A DNA stretch of 64,000 bases from Micromonospora rifamycinica (GCF_900090265.1 NZ_LT607752.1:310001-374000), one strand, 5' to 3'; shown: positions 1-8,706, counted from the stretch's first letter. The notes: generated by a model from the sequence alone, not told the origin. A program made the numbers and translations.

Positions 1-761
1 CACCGGGCCGCGACCTCGGGCCGCTTGCTGATGAAGTCCTGCGACATGGTGATCAGGCCCTGCTCCTGGTTGGGCGCCACCTCGTTCATCGCCAGCACCC
101 GCTTGGCCTGCCCGTCGGTGATGAGCTGGTACGCCAGCGGCTGCACCAGGAAGCCGGCGTCCACCGCACCGCTCTTGAGCGCGTTGGCGGTGTCCGGGTA
201 GCTCAGGGTCACGATCTGCCCCAGGTCGGACTGCTTGAGCCCGACCTCACCCAGCGCCCGGTCCAGCCAGTACTCGGTGGTCGAACCCTTGGCCAGGATC
301 GCGACCTTCTTGCCCTTGAGGTCGGCCACGCTCTTGAGCCCGCCGTCGAAGGCCTGGGTCCGGGCCAGCAGGAGGTTGTCCGACGCGCACCGGTACTGCT
401 GCCGGTCGGCCACCGCCCGCACCCGCAGCCCCTGGTTGACCGCGTTGAACAGCGCGCCACCGGTGCCCGGGATGTTCACGTCCAGCTTGCCCTGACCCTG
501 CACCGCCAGCCGGGAGTAGATGTCAGCGTTGCTGAACTCCACCTCGACCTGGTGCTTGCCGAAGAAGCCCTTGGCGTCGGCCACCATCATCGGGGCCAGC
601 GAGAGGATCTCCAGCGAGTTGACAGTCACCTTGTCGGCGCCACCGGCACCCGTCGACTCCGCGTCGTCACCGCAGGCCGCGGTGCCGAGCAGCAGGCTCG
701 CCCCCAACAGCGCGGCGATCACACCCTTTGTCTTGATCGTCGTGATCCGCTTGGTTGTCAT
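1..761 (-). CDS. ABC transporter substrate-binding lipoprotein, NMT1/SsuA-like (3' end missing)
   Basis: Extracellular binding lipoprotein that should deliver a small organic substrate to the permease/ATPase pair encoded upstream. The N-terminus has a lysine/arginine-rich start, a hydrophobic stretch and a lipobox-like LLLGTAAC followed by GDDAES, so it is probably anchored to the membrane outer face. The mature part reads like the SsuA/TauA/THI5 group (sequence around SLAPMMVADAKGFF, then GKLDVNIPG and SGAVDAGFLVQP). About 253 codons are present; the C-terminal part lies beyond the left edge. The ATG overlaps the permease stop as ATGA, so translation is likely coupled. The ligand cannot be read from sequence; the operon's amide/cyclic-ureide hydrolases suggest a nitrogenous compound (inference). 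Confidence 0.85.
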   Translation of the reverse strand, partial: MTTKRITTIKTKGVIAALLGASLLLGTAACGDDAESTGAGGADKVTVNSLEILSLAPMMVADAKGFFGKHQVEVEFSNADIYSRLAVQGQGKLDVNIPGTGGALFNAVNQGLRVRAVADRQQYRCASDNLLLARTQAFDGGLKSVADLKGKKVAILAKGSTTEYWLDRALGEVGLKQSDLGQIVTLSYPDTANALKSGAVDAGFLVQPLAYQLITDGQAKRVLAMNEVAPNQEQGLITMSQDFISKRPEVAAR

Positions 762-1618
762 GATTGGCCCTCCGTCCAGCTGAAGAAGCGCCGCTGCACC
801 CGCAGCGTCACCGTGGTGAGGAAAAAGCCCATCGCCGCGATGACCGCGAGCGTGGCGTACATGTTGTCGATCTGGTAGATCTGCCAGTACCGCCAGGTCA
901 TCGACCCGACGCCGTCACTGGCGGCGAGGAACTCGCCGGCGATGGTGCCCAGCAGGGCCAGCCCGGCGGCCAGCCGGATGCCGGCGAAGATGGACGGCAG
1001 GGCACCCGGCAGGACGATCTTCCACAGGATCTGCTGCCGGCTCGCGCCCAGGTTGCGGGCCATCAGGATCAGCCGTTCGTCGACCTGGAGCACCCCGGAC
1101 ATCGCGTTCACCACCGCCGGGAAGAACGAGATGATGCCGGCGAGCACCACGATCGGCCGTCCGCCGGTGCCGAAGATGACCAGCAGCAGCGGCAGGATCG
1201 CCACCACCGGAATCGGGTACGTGATGGCGATCAGCGGATCGATCAGCACCCGCACCCACTTCGACCGCCCCATCGCGATGCCCAGCAGGGTCGCCGGGAT
1301 CACGCCGAGCAGGAAACCGAGCAGGATGCGCTGGGCGGTGATCCCGACGTTCGGCAGCAGCTCCCCGGAGGAGAAGAGCTCGACCAGGGCCTGCACGCAC
1401 TCCGACGGGGCCGGGAAGAAGGTCTTGTCGATCAGCCCGGCCATGCTGCCGCCCTGCCACAGCGCCAGCACCACGACCACCGGCACCATGCTGCCCAGCC
1501 CGCTGCTGAGCAGCTTGAACCCGCGACCCGGCGGGCGTTCCGCGCGGGGGTCCACCGCGTAGCGGACCACGGGTTCGTCGGTCGCCCGTTCCCGGGTCGG
1601 CACGCTCTGCTCGCTCAT
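758..1618 (-). CDS. ABC transporter permease, NitT/TauT (SsuC) family
   Basis: 286-residue inner-membrane permease with several hydrophobic segments (around MVPVVVVLALW, ILLGFLLGVIPATLLGIAMG, IAITYPIPVVAILPLLLVIFG, IVVLAGIISFFPAVVNAM). The EAA-type cytoplasmic loop that docks the ATPase is visible as ARNLGASRQQILWKIVLPGA followed by LPSIFAGIR. Length is normal for SsuC/TauC. The first 45 residues are polar and cytoplasmic. The start ATG overlaps the ATPase stop by four bases (ATGA) and its own stop overlaps the binding-protein start in the same way, so the three transport genes are one translationally coupled block. Confidence 0.9.
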   Translation of the reverse strand: MSEQSVPTRERATDEPVVRYAVDPRAERPPGRGFKLLSSGLGSMVPVVVVLALWQGGSMAGLIDKTFFPAPSECVQALVELFSSGELLPNVGITAQRILLGFLLGVIPATLLGIAMGRSKWVRVLIDPLIAITYPIPVVAILPLLLVIFGTGGRPIVVLAGIISFFPAVVNAMSGVLQVDERLILMARNLGASRQQILWKIVLPGALPSIFAGIRLAAGLALLGTIAGEFLAASDGVGSMTWRYWQIYQIDNMYATLAVIAAMGFFLTTVTLRVQRRFFSWTEGQS

Positions 1619-2406
1619 CGGTCCCCCTTCGCTTCCGCCCACTCGGCTGCCAGGGTGGCGTCCCGCAGCTGCGCCCACAGGTGGCGCTTCAACTCGGTGA
1701 ACCGCGGGTCCAACTCGACGTCGCGGGTACGCGGCCGGGGGAACGGCACCCGGATCTCCTCGACCACCCGGGTCGGCCGGGGGCCGAGCACGATGATCCG
1801 GTCGGCCAGCAACAGCGCCTCCTCGATGCTGTGCGTGATGAACAGGACCGTCTTGCGGTGCCTCGACCAGACCTGGAGCAGCTCGTCCTGGAGCAGGGTC
1901 CGGGTCTGGGCGTCCACCGCCGCGAACGGCTCGTCCATCAGCAGGACCTCGGGATCGCTGGCCAGGGCGCGGGCGATCCCGGCCCGCTGGCGCATCCCGC
2001 CGGACAGCTCGTGCGGCTTGTTGTCGGCGAACGCCTCGATGCCCATCATCGCCAGGTGCTCCCGGGCGACCTCCCGCCGGCGGCCGGCGGGCACCCCGCG
2101 CAGCTCCAGCCCGAAACCGACGTTGTCGGCGATGGACCGCCACGGGATCAGCGCGTAGTCCTGCCAGACGATCGAGGTGAGCGGCCCGGCGGCGGTGCGC
2201 TCGCCGACGAACCGGATCTCCCCGTCGTCCGGCCGGCGCAGCCCGCCGAGCAGGCCGAGCAGCGTCGACTTGCCGCATCCGCTCGGCCCGATCACGCAGA
2301 CGAACTCCTGCGCCTCGATCGTGGTGCTGAGGCTGCCGACCACCGACAGTCGGCTCCCGTCGGCCCGGGGATAACCCTTGGCCACGTTGTCGATCTCGAT
2401 ACGCAT
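1615..2406 (-). CDS. ABC transporter ATP-binding protein, NitT/TauT (SsuB/TauB) family
   Basis: 263-residue cytoplasmic ATPase that powers the importer. Walker A GPSGCGKSTLL, Q-loop region SIVWQDYALIPW, signature LSGGMRQRAGIARAL, Walker B VLLMDEPFAAVD and the switch histidine in VLFITHSIEEA are all present in the usual order and spacing. An upstream in-frame ATG would add 16 residues; the start at MRIEIDN is preferred because ABC ATPases of this family begin just before the first strand. It lies two bases downstream of the deacetylase-like gene and overlaps the permease gene. Confidence 0.92.
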   Translation of the reverse strand: MRIEIDNVAKGYPRADGSRLSVVGSLSTTIEAQEFVCVIGPSGCGKSTLLGLLGGLRRPDDGEIRFVGERTAAGPLTSIVWQDYALIPWRSIADNVGFGLELRGVPAGRRREVAREHLAMMGIEAFADNKPHELSGGMRQRAGIARALASDPEVLLMDEPFAAVDAQTRTLLQDELLQVWSRHRKTVLFITHSIEEALLLADRIIVLGPRPTRVVEEIRVPFPRPRTRDVELDPRFTELKRHLWAQLRDATLAAEWAEAKGDR

Positions 2407-2408
2407 GG

Positions 2409-3347
2409 TCACTGCCCTCCGTGGGCCGGCAGGTCGGAGTAGTGGTGGTGCCACCAGTCGGCGATGTCGCGCCGCCGGGCGAACCAGACCCCGGGCAGGT
2501 CCTGTGCCCAGGCGATCAGGTCACGCAGCGCGGAGGCCCGACCGGCCTGGCCGATCAGCCGGGCGTGCAGCCCGATCGAGATCATCTTGGGGGAGGTCTC
2601 GCCCTCCTCCCACAGGTACTGGATGCCCCGCCGGCAGTTCTCGAAGAAGTCCGTCGGGTTGCCGTAACCGGGGCTGAACGCGAACCGGCCGTCGTTGTAG
2701 GTGTGCGTGTACGGCACCACCAGATGTCGCTGCCCGGCCACCTGCACCCAGTACGGCAGGTCGTCGTTGTAGGCGTTGGAGTCGTAGCGGAAGCCGCCCT
2801 CCTCGACCAGCAGCCGCCGGGTCCGGTCCGACGGGGCGTACCGGGAGTACCAGCCGACCGGGCGTTCCCCGCACAGCTCGGTGATCGTCGCCACCGCCTG
2901 CCGGATCTCGGCGCGTTCCTCGTCCTCGGTCATCCCCGACGGCTCCCGCCAGCGCAGGCCGTGCGAGCAGATCTCGTGCCCGGCGTCAACGAAAGCCCTG
3001 GTCAGTGGCCGGTTGCGGGCCAGCGCCTCGGCGCAGCCGTACACCGTCACCGGGGTCTGTGTGCGGTCGAACAGCCGCAGCAGCCGCCACGCCCCGGCCC
3101 GGCTGCCGTACTCGTAGACCGACTCCTGGGACAGGTCACGGTGCTCGGCGCTGGTGGGCGTGTACGAGATCTCGCCGACCCACTCGTTGACGCTGTCGCC
3201 GTCGAGGAGGCTGTGCTCGGCCCCCTCCTCGTAGTTGAGGCACAGGCTCACCGCCACCCGGGCGCCACCGGGCCACTCGACGCGGGGCAGGTCCGCGCCG
3301 TAGCCGATGAAGTCCCGCTCGGTGCCGGGTTCGACTCTGATCACCAT
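2409..3347 (-). CDS. PuuE-like allantoinase / polysaccharide-deacetylase-fold hydrolase
   Basis: 312-residue cytoplasmic enzyme of the polysaccharide-deacetylase fold. It follows the PuuE (metal-independent allantoinase) pattern: GYG near residue 15, WPGGARVAVSLCLNYEEGAE, then ESVYEYGSRAGAWRLLRLF, HEICSHGLRW, GWYSRYAPS, YDSNAYNDDLPYW and an SIGLHARLIG segment. In this group the canonical TFDDG metal motif is replaced by NYEEGAE, as seen here. Known members open cyclic ureides such as allantoin or act on related cyclic amides, so a C-N ring-opening step is expected; the substrate is unproven. The ATG overlaps the end of the MmgE/PrpD gene by seven bases. Confidence 0.8.
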   Translation of the reverse strand: MVIRVEPGTERDFIGYGADLPRVEWPGGARVAVSLCLNYEEGAEHSLLDGDSVNEWVGEISYTPTSAEHRDLSQESVYEYGSRAGAWRLLRLFDRTQTPVTVYGCAEALARNRPLTRAFVDAGHEICSHGLRWREPSGMTEDEERAEIRQAVATITELCGERPVGWYSRYAPSDRTRRLLVEEGGFRYDSNAYNDDLPYWVQVAGQRHLVVPYTHTYNDGRFAFSPGYGNPTDFFENCRRGIQYLWEEGETSPKMISIGLHARLIGQAGRASALRDLIAWAQDLPGVWFARRRDIADWWHHHYSDLPAHGGQ

Positions 3348-4777
3348 GACGTCATGTCCTTTCTGCCGGATGGGCCAAGCCCAGCGGGAACCGGTGGCGG
3401 GCCGCCGTTCGGATTCGGTGCCCCGTCGCGCACCAGCGCGGTGAGGTCTCGCAGTCGGGTCGCCCCGGGAGCCCGGGCCAGCCCGTGCAGCAGGTCGGCC
3501 GCCCCGGTCGGTGTCCCCGGCGTGCGCAGCAGCGCGGCGTCCACGGCGGCCAGCTCGTCGGCCGTCATCGGGTCCTCCCGGTCGCCGTGGTGGAACCGGG
3601 CGCGCCCGGACAGCCGGGCACCGGTGCGGGTGGTCACCTCCACCACCGCCGGTCGGCCCGCCGGATACCCCTGGTCCAGACCGGGGTCGTGGCGTACGGT
3701 CACCCGCTCGGCGAGTCGGGCCGCGCGGGTCCACCGGTCGTCCGCCGGCCCGGCCGGGGCACCCGGGTCGGTGCCGAGCAGCCCGCAGGCCACCACCCAC
3801 GGGATGCTGAACTGACGGGCCAGCCGGCCGACCGGTCGGCGCTCGGCCAGCAGGGCCGCGCCCGCGTAGGTGTCCACGGTCACCGTCGCCACCTCGTCGG
3901 CCGGCAGGTCCCGGGCCATCGTCCGGGCCACCGTCCAGCCGGTCAGGGTGTGCGCGCACACCCCCACCGGCTTGAAGTAGGCGTCCGGCAGCAGCGGTCG
4001 GGACAGCAGCGCGGCATCCACCGGCCGGTCGGCGACGCCCAGGTGGACGGTCCGGCCCAGGTGGGGCAGCGCCGGGCCGGTGGCCGGGAAGCCGGCGGCG
4101 GTGAGCCGGGCGACGGCCAGTCCGTTGGCGGTGCCGAGGGCGGGCAGCAGGTAGTGGGCGGGGCGTCCCCGCCGGGTGTCGGCCTCCGGCCCGGCCAGCG
4201 CCACGGTCAGCGCCAGGTTCACCGTGTCGGTCACCCCGGCGGCGTCCTGCCCGGCGACGGTCCCGGCGGCGGCCGCCGCCGCGCCGGTGCCCCACCCACC
4301 GTGCGGGTGCACCCCGGGGCGGGGTGCGCCGAGCAGTAGCCCGAGCCGCGCGCCCACCTCCCAGCCGACCGTCAGCGCCCGCAGGAACACCCGCAGGCTG
4401 CGGTCGTCGGCCTCGGCGGCGGCCAGCGCGGCGGCGTAGGCGTGCAGCCCCGGGTGTCCCCGGGATTCGCGCAGCCCCTCGTCGCACTGGCTGACGGTGA
4501 TCGCCGCCGCGGTCACCGCGGCGGCCCGCTCCGGCTGGTCGGTCCCGCCCGGGGCGGCCAGCAGGGTGCACCGGCCGTCCGGGTCACCGGCGGTGTCGAG
4601 CCCGGCGGGCAGCAGCCCGCGGGCCGCGACGGCGTTGGCGGTCAGCCGGGCCGCGACCCGCCGGGCCAGCACCTGGCCCGCGCCGGTGGCCAGCAGCGTG
4701 TCGGCGGCCTCCACGGCACCGGCGACGAGGGTGGCCAGCACGTCGTCGCGGGCACCGCCCCGCCGGTGTCCGGTCAC
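3341..4777 (-). CDS. MmgE/PrpD family protein
   Basis: 478-residue protein of the MmgE/PrpD family, whose characterised members are 2-methylcitrate dehydratase and cis-aconitate decarboxylase; many others have no known substrate. Family hallmarks are an all-helical N-terminal half with conserved RPGVHPHGGWGTGAAAAAA, and a second domain beginning DAYFKPVGVCAHTLTGW. The start is the GTG that overlaps the stop codon of the upstream dehydrogenase (GTGA). Its placement between a PuuE-like hydrolase and an MDR dehydrogenase suggests a dehydration, decarboxylation or isomerisation step in the same catabolic route (inference). Confidence 0.8.
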   Translation of the reverse strand: MTGHRRGGARDDVLATLVAGAVEAADTLLATGAGQVLARRVAARLTANAVAARGLLPAGLDTAGDPDGRCTLLAAPGGTDQPERAAAVTAAAITVSQCDEGLRESRGHPGLHAYAAALAAAEADDRSLRVFLRALTVGWEVGARLGLLLGAPRPGVHPHGGWGTGAAAAAAGTVAGQDAAGVTDTVNLALTVALAGPEADTRRGRPAHYLLPALGTANGLAVARLTAAGFPATGPALPHLGRTVHLGVADRPVDAALLSRPLLPDAYFKPVGVCAHTLTGWTVARTMARDLPADEVATVTVDTYAGAALLAERRPVGRLARQFSIPWVVACGLLGTDPGAPAGPADDRWTRAARLAERVTVRHDPGLDQGYPAGRPAVVEVTTRTGARLSGRARFHHGDREDPMTADELAAVDAALLRTPGTPTGAADLLHGLARAPGATRLRDLTALVRDGAPNPNGGPPPVPAGLGPSGRKDMTSW

Positions 4778-5805
4778 GGCGTGATCACCTGCTTGCCGAG
4801 CACCTGCCGGTCGGCGAGCGCCTGGTGGGCCCGGCCGGCGTCGGCCAACGACAGGACCGCGTCGACCCGGGGGGTGAGCTGTCCCGCCGCGACCAGGCCC
4901 AGCACCCGGGCGATCTCGTCGGGGCGCTGGCTGCGCGACCCGCGCAGCTCGTACTCGTTGCGGAAGGTCTCGATGAGGTCGAGGTGCGGGTGCTCCCCGG
5001 CGTGGCCACCACCGACGATCAGCCGGCCGGTCGGGGCGAGGGTGCCCAGCGCGGCCTCGAAGACGTCGCCGCCGATGTGTTCGACGATCACGTCGAAGCC
5101 CGCGTCCCCGGTGATCTTCCGGGCCTCGGCGGCCCAGTCCGGATCCCGGGTGCTCAGCACCGCGTCCGCGCCGAGGGAGGAGACGAAGTCGGCCTTCGCC
5201 GGGTCGCCGATCAGGCCGACCACCCGCGCGCCGCCCAGCTTGGCGAGCTGCACCACCGCGTGCCCGAGCCCACCGGCGGCGCCCGGGGCGAGCACCCACT
5301 CGCCGGGGGCGAGCCGGCCGATCGAGTACAGGGTGCGCCAGGCGGTGCCGAAGGAGATCGGGGTGGCCGCGGCGACCACCGGGTCGAGGTCGCCGATGTC
5401 CAGCAGGCCGCGCGCCGGGGCCACCGCGTGCCGGGCGTAGCCGCCCCACCGGGTGATGCCGGGCATGTCGGCGTTCGGGCAGAGGTTGGCCCGTCCGGTC
5501 AGACACCGGGGGCAGCTGCCGCAGGGCGTGTTGGGCAGCACCAGCACGCGGTCGCCCGGGGCCCGGCCGGTGACCCCGGAGCCGAGGCGTTCCACCACGC
5601 CGACGACCTCGCGGCCGAGCACGTGCGGCAGCCGCAGCGGCATCCGGGACACCCCGCTGCGCAGGTCGGCGTCGAGGTGGTTGACGGCGACGGCGAGCAC
5701 CCGCAGCACGACCTCGTCCGGCCCGGGGTCGGGCAGGTCGACCTCGGCGGGGGTGAGGGTCTCGGGGCCGCCGTACCCGTTCATGGTCACTGCTTCGGTC
5801 TTCAC
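4774..5805 (-). CDS. Zinc-containing MDR-superfamily alcohol dehydrogenase / quinone reductase
   Basis: 343-residue NAD(P)H-dependent oxidoreductase. The GroES-like N-terminal half has HVLGREVVGVVERLGSGV and a structural-zinc lobe with four cysteines in CGSCPRCLTGRANLC. The Rossmann half has APGAAGGLGHAVVQLAKLGG and a conserved cofactor loop VVGLIGDPAKADF. Catalytic zinc ligands are not all obvious, so a quinone-reductase-like activity is equally possible. The GTG start overlaps the asparaginase stop (GTGA), which places it second in the operon. Confidence 0.85.
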   Translation of the reverse strand: MKTEAVTMNGYGGPETLTPAEVDLPDPGPDEVVLRVLAVAVNHLDADLRSGVSRMPLRLPHVLGREVVGVVERLGSGVTGRAPGDRVLVLPNTPCGSCPRCLTGRANLCPNADMPGITRWGGYARHAVAPARGLLDIGDLDPVVAAATPISFGTAWRTLYSIGRLAPGEWVLAPGAAGGLGHAVVQLAKLGGARVVGLIGDPAKADFVSSLGADAVLSTRDPDWAAEARKITGDAGFDVIVEHIGGDVFEAALGTLAPTGRLIVGGGHAGEHPHLDLIETFRNEYELRGSRSQRPDEIARVLGLVAAGQLTPRVDAVLSLADAGRAHQALADRQVLGKQVITP

Positions 5806-6779
5806 GCTCGACGTCCTTCCACCATGGCGTGCAGGGCTGCCGGCACGACGCCGGGTTCTTCGACGGCCAGGGCGAGGGCCAGCGCCACCCGGGCCTGGGC
5901 GCCGGTGAGGTCACCGGCGAACAGCGCGCCGGCGCGGGCGAGGGCGGCGCCGCCGCCGGCGTAGACGGGACGGACCCGACCGGCCCCGGTCCGGCTGGTG
6001 ATGACCACCGGTACGCCGCGTCGGTGGGCCTCCCCGACGGCCTCGGCGACCGCGGGCGGGGCGTTGCCGGCCCCGAACGCCTCGACCACGATCCCGGCGG
6101 CCCCGGCGTGCAGCGAGGCGCGCAGGTGGGTGCCGTCCGCACCGGCGACGAGCTTGACCAGGTCCACCCGGGGCAGCGCGGTGGGCACCGGCCGGTGGGC
6201 GTAGTGGCTGCCCCGGGCGGCGGTGGAGACCCGCAGCACGCCGTCCGGGTCGACCAGGGCGAGCACCCCGGCCGTGCCGCCGGAGAACGCCGACACCGCC
6301 GAGGTGTGCACCTTGCGGCTCTCCACCGCGGCGTACGCGACACCGCCCATGACCGTCGCCGCGCCGAGCGGCTGTGCCGCGGTGACCACCCGGAGCGCGT
6401 CGGCGAGGTTGCGCCCGGCGTCGGAGTCGGGCTCGTCGGCACCGCGTTGCGCGCCGGTCAGTACGACGCGGGCGTCGGGGCCGGTGAGCTGACCGGTCAG
6501 GTAGGCGGCCTCCTCCAGCGTGTCGGTGCCGTGGGTGACGACCACGCCGGTGAACCCGTCGGCCAGTTTGGCCCGGACGGCCCGCACGGTGGCGAGCATG
6601 TCGTCCAGGGAGAGCGTGAAGCTCGGGCGGCAGGACAGGTCGAAGCCGTGGATCTCCACGTCGGTCGTGCCGACGACGTTCTTCAGCAGGTCCGTGACGG
6701 AGTCGGTCACGGCCAGGCCCTCGTCGGGATCCCACCGCGACGCGATCGTCCCCCCGGTCGCCAGAACCGCGATCCGCAC
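5802..6779 (-). CDS. L-asparaginase family amidohydrolase
   Basis: 325-residue cytoplasmic asparaginase/glutaminase-fold amidohydrolase. Both signature threonine motifs are intact: ATGGTIAS close to the N-terminus and VVVTHGTDTLEEAAYLTG near residue 90. GTG at 6779 is preferred as start: an AAGGGGG Shine-Dalgarno precedes it by about eight bases, while the GTG nine bases further upstream would sit inside that site. It is the first gene of the seven-gene operon. The operon context leaves open whether asparagine or another amide is the true substrate. Confidence 0.88.
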   Translation of the reverse strand: MRIAVLATGGTIASRWDPDEGLAVTDSVTDLLKNVVGTTDVEIHGFDLSCRPSFTLSLDDMLATVRAVRAKLADGFTGVVVTHGTDTLEEAAYLTGQLTGPDARVVLTGAQRGADEPDSDAGRNLADALRVVTAAQPLGAATVMGGVAYAAVESRKVHTSAVSAFSGGTAGVLALVDPDGVLRVSTAARGSHYAHRPVPTALPRVDLVKLVAGADGTHLRASLHAGAAGIVVEAFGAGNAPPAVAEAVGEAHRRGVPVVITSRTGAGRVRPVYAGGGAALARAGALFAGDLTGAQARVALALALAVEEPGVVPAALHAMVEGRRA

Positions 6780-6797
6780 CAGCCACACCCCCTTGCG

Positions 6798-6841
6798 CAA
6801 ACGATTGCTCAATTGAGTGATGACAGTTGCACAAACGTTCG
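6798..6841 (-). promoter_or_regulatory. Paired LacI-type operator-like sites before the asparaginase operon
   Basis: CAAACGATTG (6798-6807) and CAAACGTTCG (6832-6841) each match, with one asymmetry, the CG-centred palindrome typical of LacI-family operators (compare CAAACGTTTG). They lie 34 bp apart, about three helical turns, and so on roughly the same DNA face. A perfect 10-bp palindrome, CTCAATTGAG, sits between them (6808-6817). The sites end about 20 bp before the asparaginase GTG. No LacI gene is in the window, and the neighbouring AraC-type regulator would not be expected to use such sites. Confidence 0.45.
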
Positions 6842-7007
6842 CCCTGCACAAGAGCTGCAGGAACGTCAAAACGAGGAAGATGCGCGATGGTGACCCGCCA
6901 GGTCACCCGCCGGTGTCCGGCCTGTTTCGGTGTCCGTCTTCGTCCGGTTCGGCCCGGTGGCGGTGTCGCGGCGCGACCGTCGGCCGGCGGCGTGGCAGGC
7001 TTGCCCC

Positions 7008-7697
7008 GTGTACCGGGAACGGCCTACCGAGGTGATCACCGGCGCGGTGCTCTGGGCGAGCGAGAGCGGACCGGACGCCCGGCCGACGCGGGTGCTGCCC
7101 GACGGCTGCCTGGACCTGCTCTGGTCCAGCCGGTCGGGCCTGCTGGTCGCCGGGCCGGACCGCACGGCGCAGTGGAGCGTGTCCACCCCGGGGGAGCGGT
7201 GGCGCGGGGTCCGGCTGCCTCCCGGGGTGGGGCCGGCGGTCTTCGGCGTCCCCGCTGCCGACCTGCGTGACCAGCGGATACCCCTCGACGCGCTGTGGGG
7301 CCGGGAGGCCGCCCGGCTCGCCGAGCGCCTGGGTGGCGCACCCACCGCCGCCGACCTGGCCACGGTGGCGGCCGCCCGGCTCGCCCGGGTGGGCGGCCCG
7401 GACCCGCTCGGCCCCCGGGTGGCCGCCCTGCTCGCCGCCGGTGCCACGGTCACCGCGACCGCCGCCGGGGTCGGCCTCGGTCCGCGCGCCCTGCACCGCC
7501 GCAGCCAGGCCCTCTTCGGGTACGGCCCGAAGACCCTCGCCCGCATCCTGCGGCTGCGCCGCGCCCTTGCCCTGGCCGGTCACGGGATCGGGCTGGCCGA
7601 GGTGGCCGCCCGCGCCGGTTACGCCGACCAGGCCCACCTCACCCGCGACGTGCGGGACCTGACCGGCGTCCCGCCGACCGCCCTGTTCGCCCGGTGA
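7008..7697 (+). CDS. AraC-family transcriptional regulator with DUF6597-like N-terminus
   Basis: 229-residue regulator. The N-terminal half has the PDGCLDLLW segment of DUF6597-type AraC proteins. The C-terminal half carries two helix-turn-helix units: ATAAGVGLGPRALHRRSQALFG and, with the conserved GYADQAHLTRDVRDLTG, the second recognition unit. GTG at 7008 is chosen because conserved sequence begins there and the upstream reading frame is arginine-rich noise. It is divergent from the asparaginase operon across about 230 bp, so it could regulate that operon, though proximity is the only evidence. Confidence 0.8.
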   Translation: MYRERPTEVITGAVLWASESGPDARPTRVLPDGCLDLLWSSRSGLLVAGPDRTAQWSVSTPGERWRGVRLPPGVGPAVFGVPAADLRDQRIPLDALWGREAARLAERLGGAPTAADLATVAAARLARVGGPDPLGPRVAALLAAGATVTATAAGVGLGPRALHRRSQALFGYGPKTLARILRLRRALALAGHGIGLAEVAARAGYADQAHLTRDVRDLTGVPPTALFAR

Positions 7698-7820
7698 CCG
7701 TCGCCCCGTCCGGCGTCCCCGGCCAGGGTGTCACCGCCGCGTCCGGCGTCGGCGCGGGGTGCGCTCCGCGCCGTGCGGTTCGGAGCCGGCGGTCCTGCCC
7801 GGGTTGAGGGGCGGCTCGGC

Positions 7821-8219
7821 TCAGCTCGGGTCGAGGGGGGCGAAGAGGTCGACGCCGTTGCCGTCCGGATCGTGCAGGATGGCGTACCGCTGGCCCCAGA
7901 AGGCGTCCCAGGGGGCGATCTCGCCGTGGAAGCCCGCGTCGGTCAGCACGGTCCAGTAGCGGTCCACCTCGGCCGGGTCGGCGCACCGGAAGGCCAGGCT
8001 GGTGCGCGGGCTGCCGCCGGGTGGCGTCCAGTCGGGGTGGAACCCGCGCAACATCGCCACGGTGTCCCAGGCCAGCCGCAGACCACCCGGCAGGGTGACC
8101 TCGACGTGGTCCTGATGGTCGGCGTCGGCCGGGATGTCCAATCCGAGCCGACGGTAGAAGTCCAGGGTGCGGGCCATGTCGCTGACCGCGCACCCGACGA
8201 GGTCGAACCGAGGTGTCAT
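7821..8219 (-). CDS. Glyoxalase/bleomycin-resistance (VOC) family protein
   Basis: 132-residue VOC-fold protein with two beta-alpha-beta-beta-beta modules: one from FDLVGCAVSDMARTLDFY, one ending in YAILHDPDGNGVDLFAP. Metal-ligand-type residues (H near 40, E/D in the last strand) are plausible, but the activity (isomerase, dioxygenase or binding protein) cannot be assigned. A TACGCT box lies six bases upstream of the ATG, the spacing of leaderless actinobacterial promoters. It is convergent with the AraC gene and appears monocistronic. Confidence 0.8.
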   Translation of the reverse strand: MTPRFDLVGCAVSDMARTLDFYRRLGLDIPADADHQDHVEVTLPGGLRLAWDTVAMLRGFHPDWTPPGGSPRTSLAFRCADPAEVDRYWTVLTDAGFHGEIAPWDAFWGQRYAILHDPDGNGVDLFAPLDPS

Positions 8220-8406
8220 GCGGGCAGCGTAGGCAGACTGCCGTCGCGCGGTCTTGAACGGAACGGACCTGGCGCAGGGATCCAGGTTTCCCTCGCGGCG
8301 GCACCGGACGACGTACGGTGTCAGGGGAGCAAACCGGCTTTCAGGCATAAAAGCCTCATGGGGGCATGTCTGACGGGGCGATGACGGTGAGGGAAGGGAG
8401 CGGCCG

Positions 8407-8691
8407 ATGATGCACCTGGCCTACCTGGACGCGGGGTCCGGCAGCCTGATCGTGCAGGCGGTGGTCGGTGGGACCGCGGGCGCGGCGGTCGCCGCGAAGC
8501 TCTACTGGCGGCGGCTCGCCGCCCGGTTCGGCCGCCGGCCCACCGACTCCGGACCCACCGACACCGGATCCGCCGCCGGGCACAACGGGCACGGCCCCGC
8601 CGAGGTCGAGTCCGGAGCCGACCGGCGGCCCACCGGCCCCGCCGAGATCGTGCCGGCCGAACGGCAGCCGCGCCAGCCGGCCGACAACTGA
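8407..8691 (+). CDS. Small single-pass membrane protein of unknown function
   Basis: 94 residues. The first 40 are hydrophobic (LIVQAVVGGTAGAAVAAKLYW) and followed by a basic stop-transfer stretch (RRLAARFGRR); the rest is a disordered, proline/threonine/glutamate-rich cytoplasmic tail. A Shine-Dalgarno-like GGGAG precedes the start. It sits 15 bases before the methyltransferase gene and is probably its operon partner; the YLDAGSGSLIVQAVVGG opening resembles short proteins that accompany membrane sulfatase-fold genes, but no function can be assigned. Confidence 0.65.
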   Translation: MMHLAYLDAGSGSLIVQAVVGGTAGAAVAAKLYWRRLAARFGRRPTDSGPTDTGSAAGHNGHGPAEVESGADRRPTGPAEIVPAERQPRQPADN

Positions 8692-8706
8692 CGGGCGGGC
8701 GTACCG

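Noticed and set aside
4778..6442. N-terminal extension of the MmgE/PrpD frame
   Set aside because: It overlaps the dehydrogenase and asparaginase genes in another frame and is arginine/alanine noise; a GTG overlapping the previous stop is the natural start.
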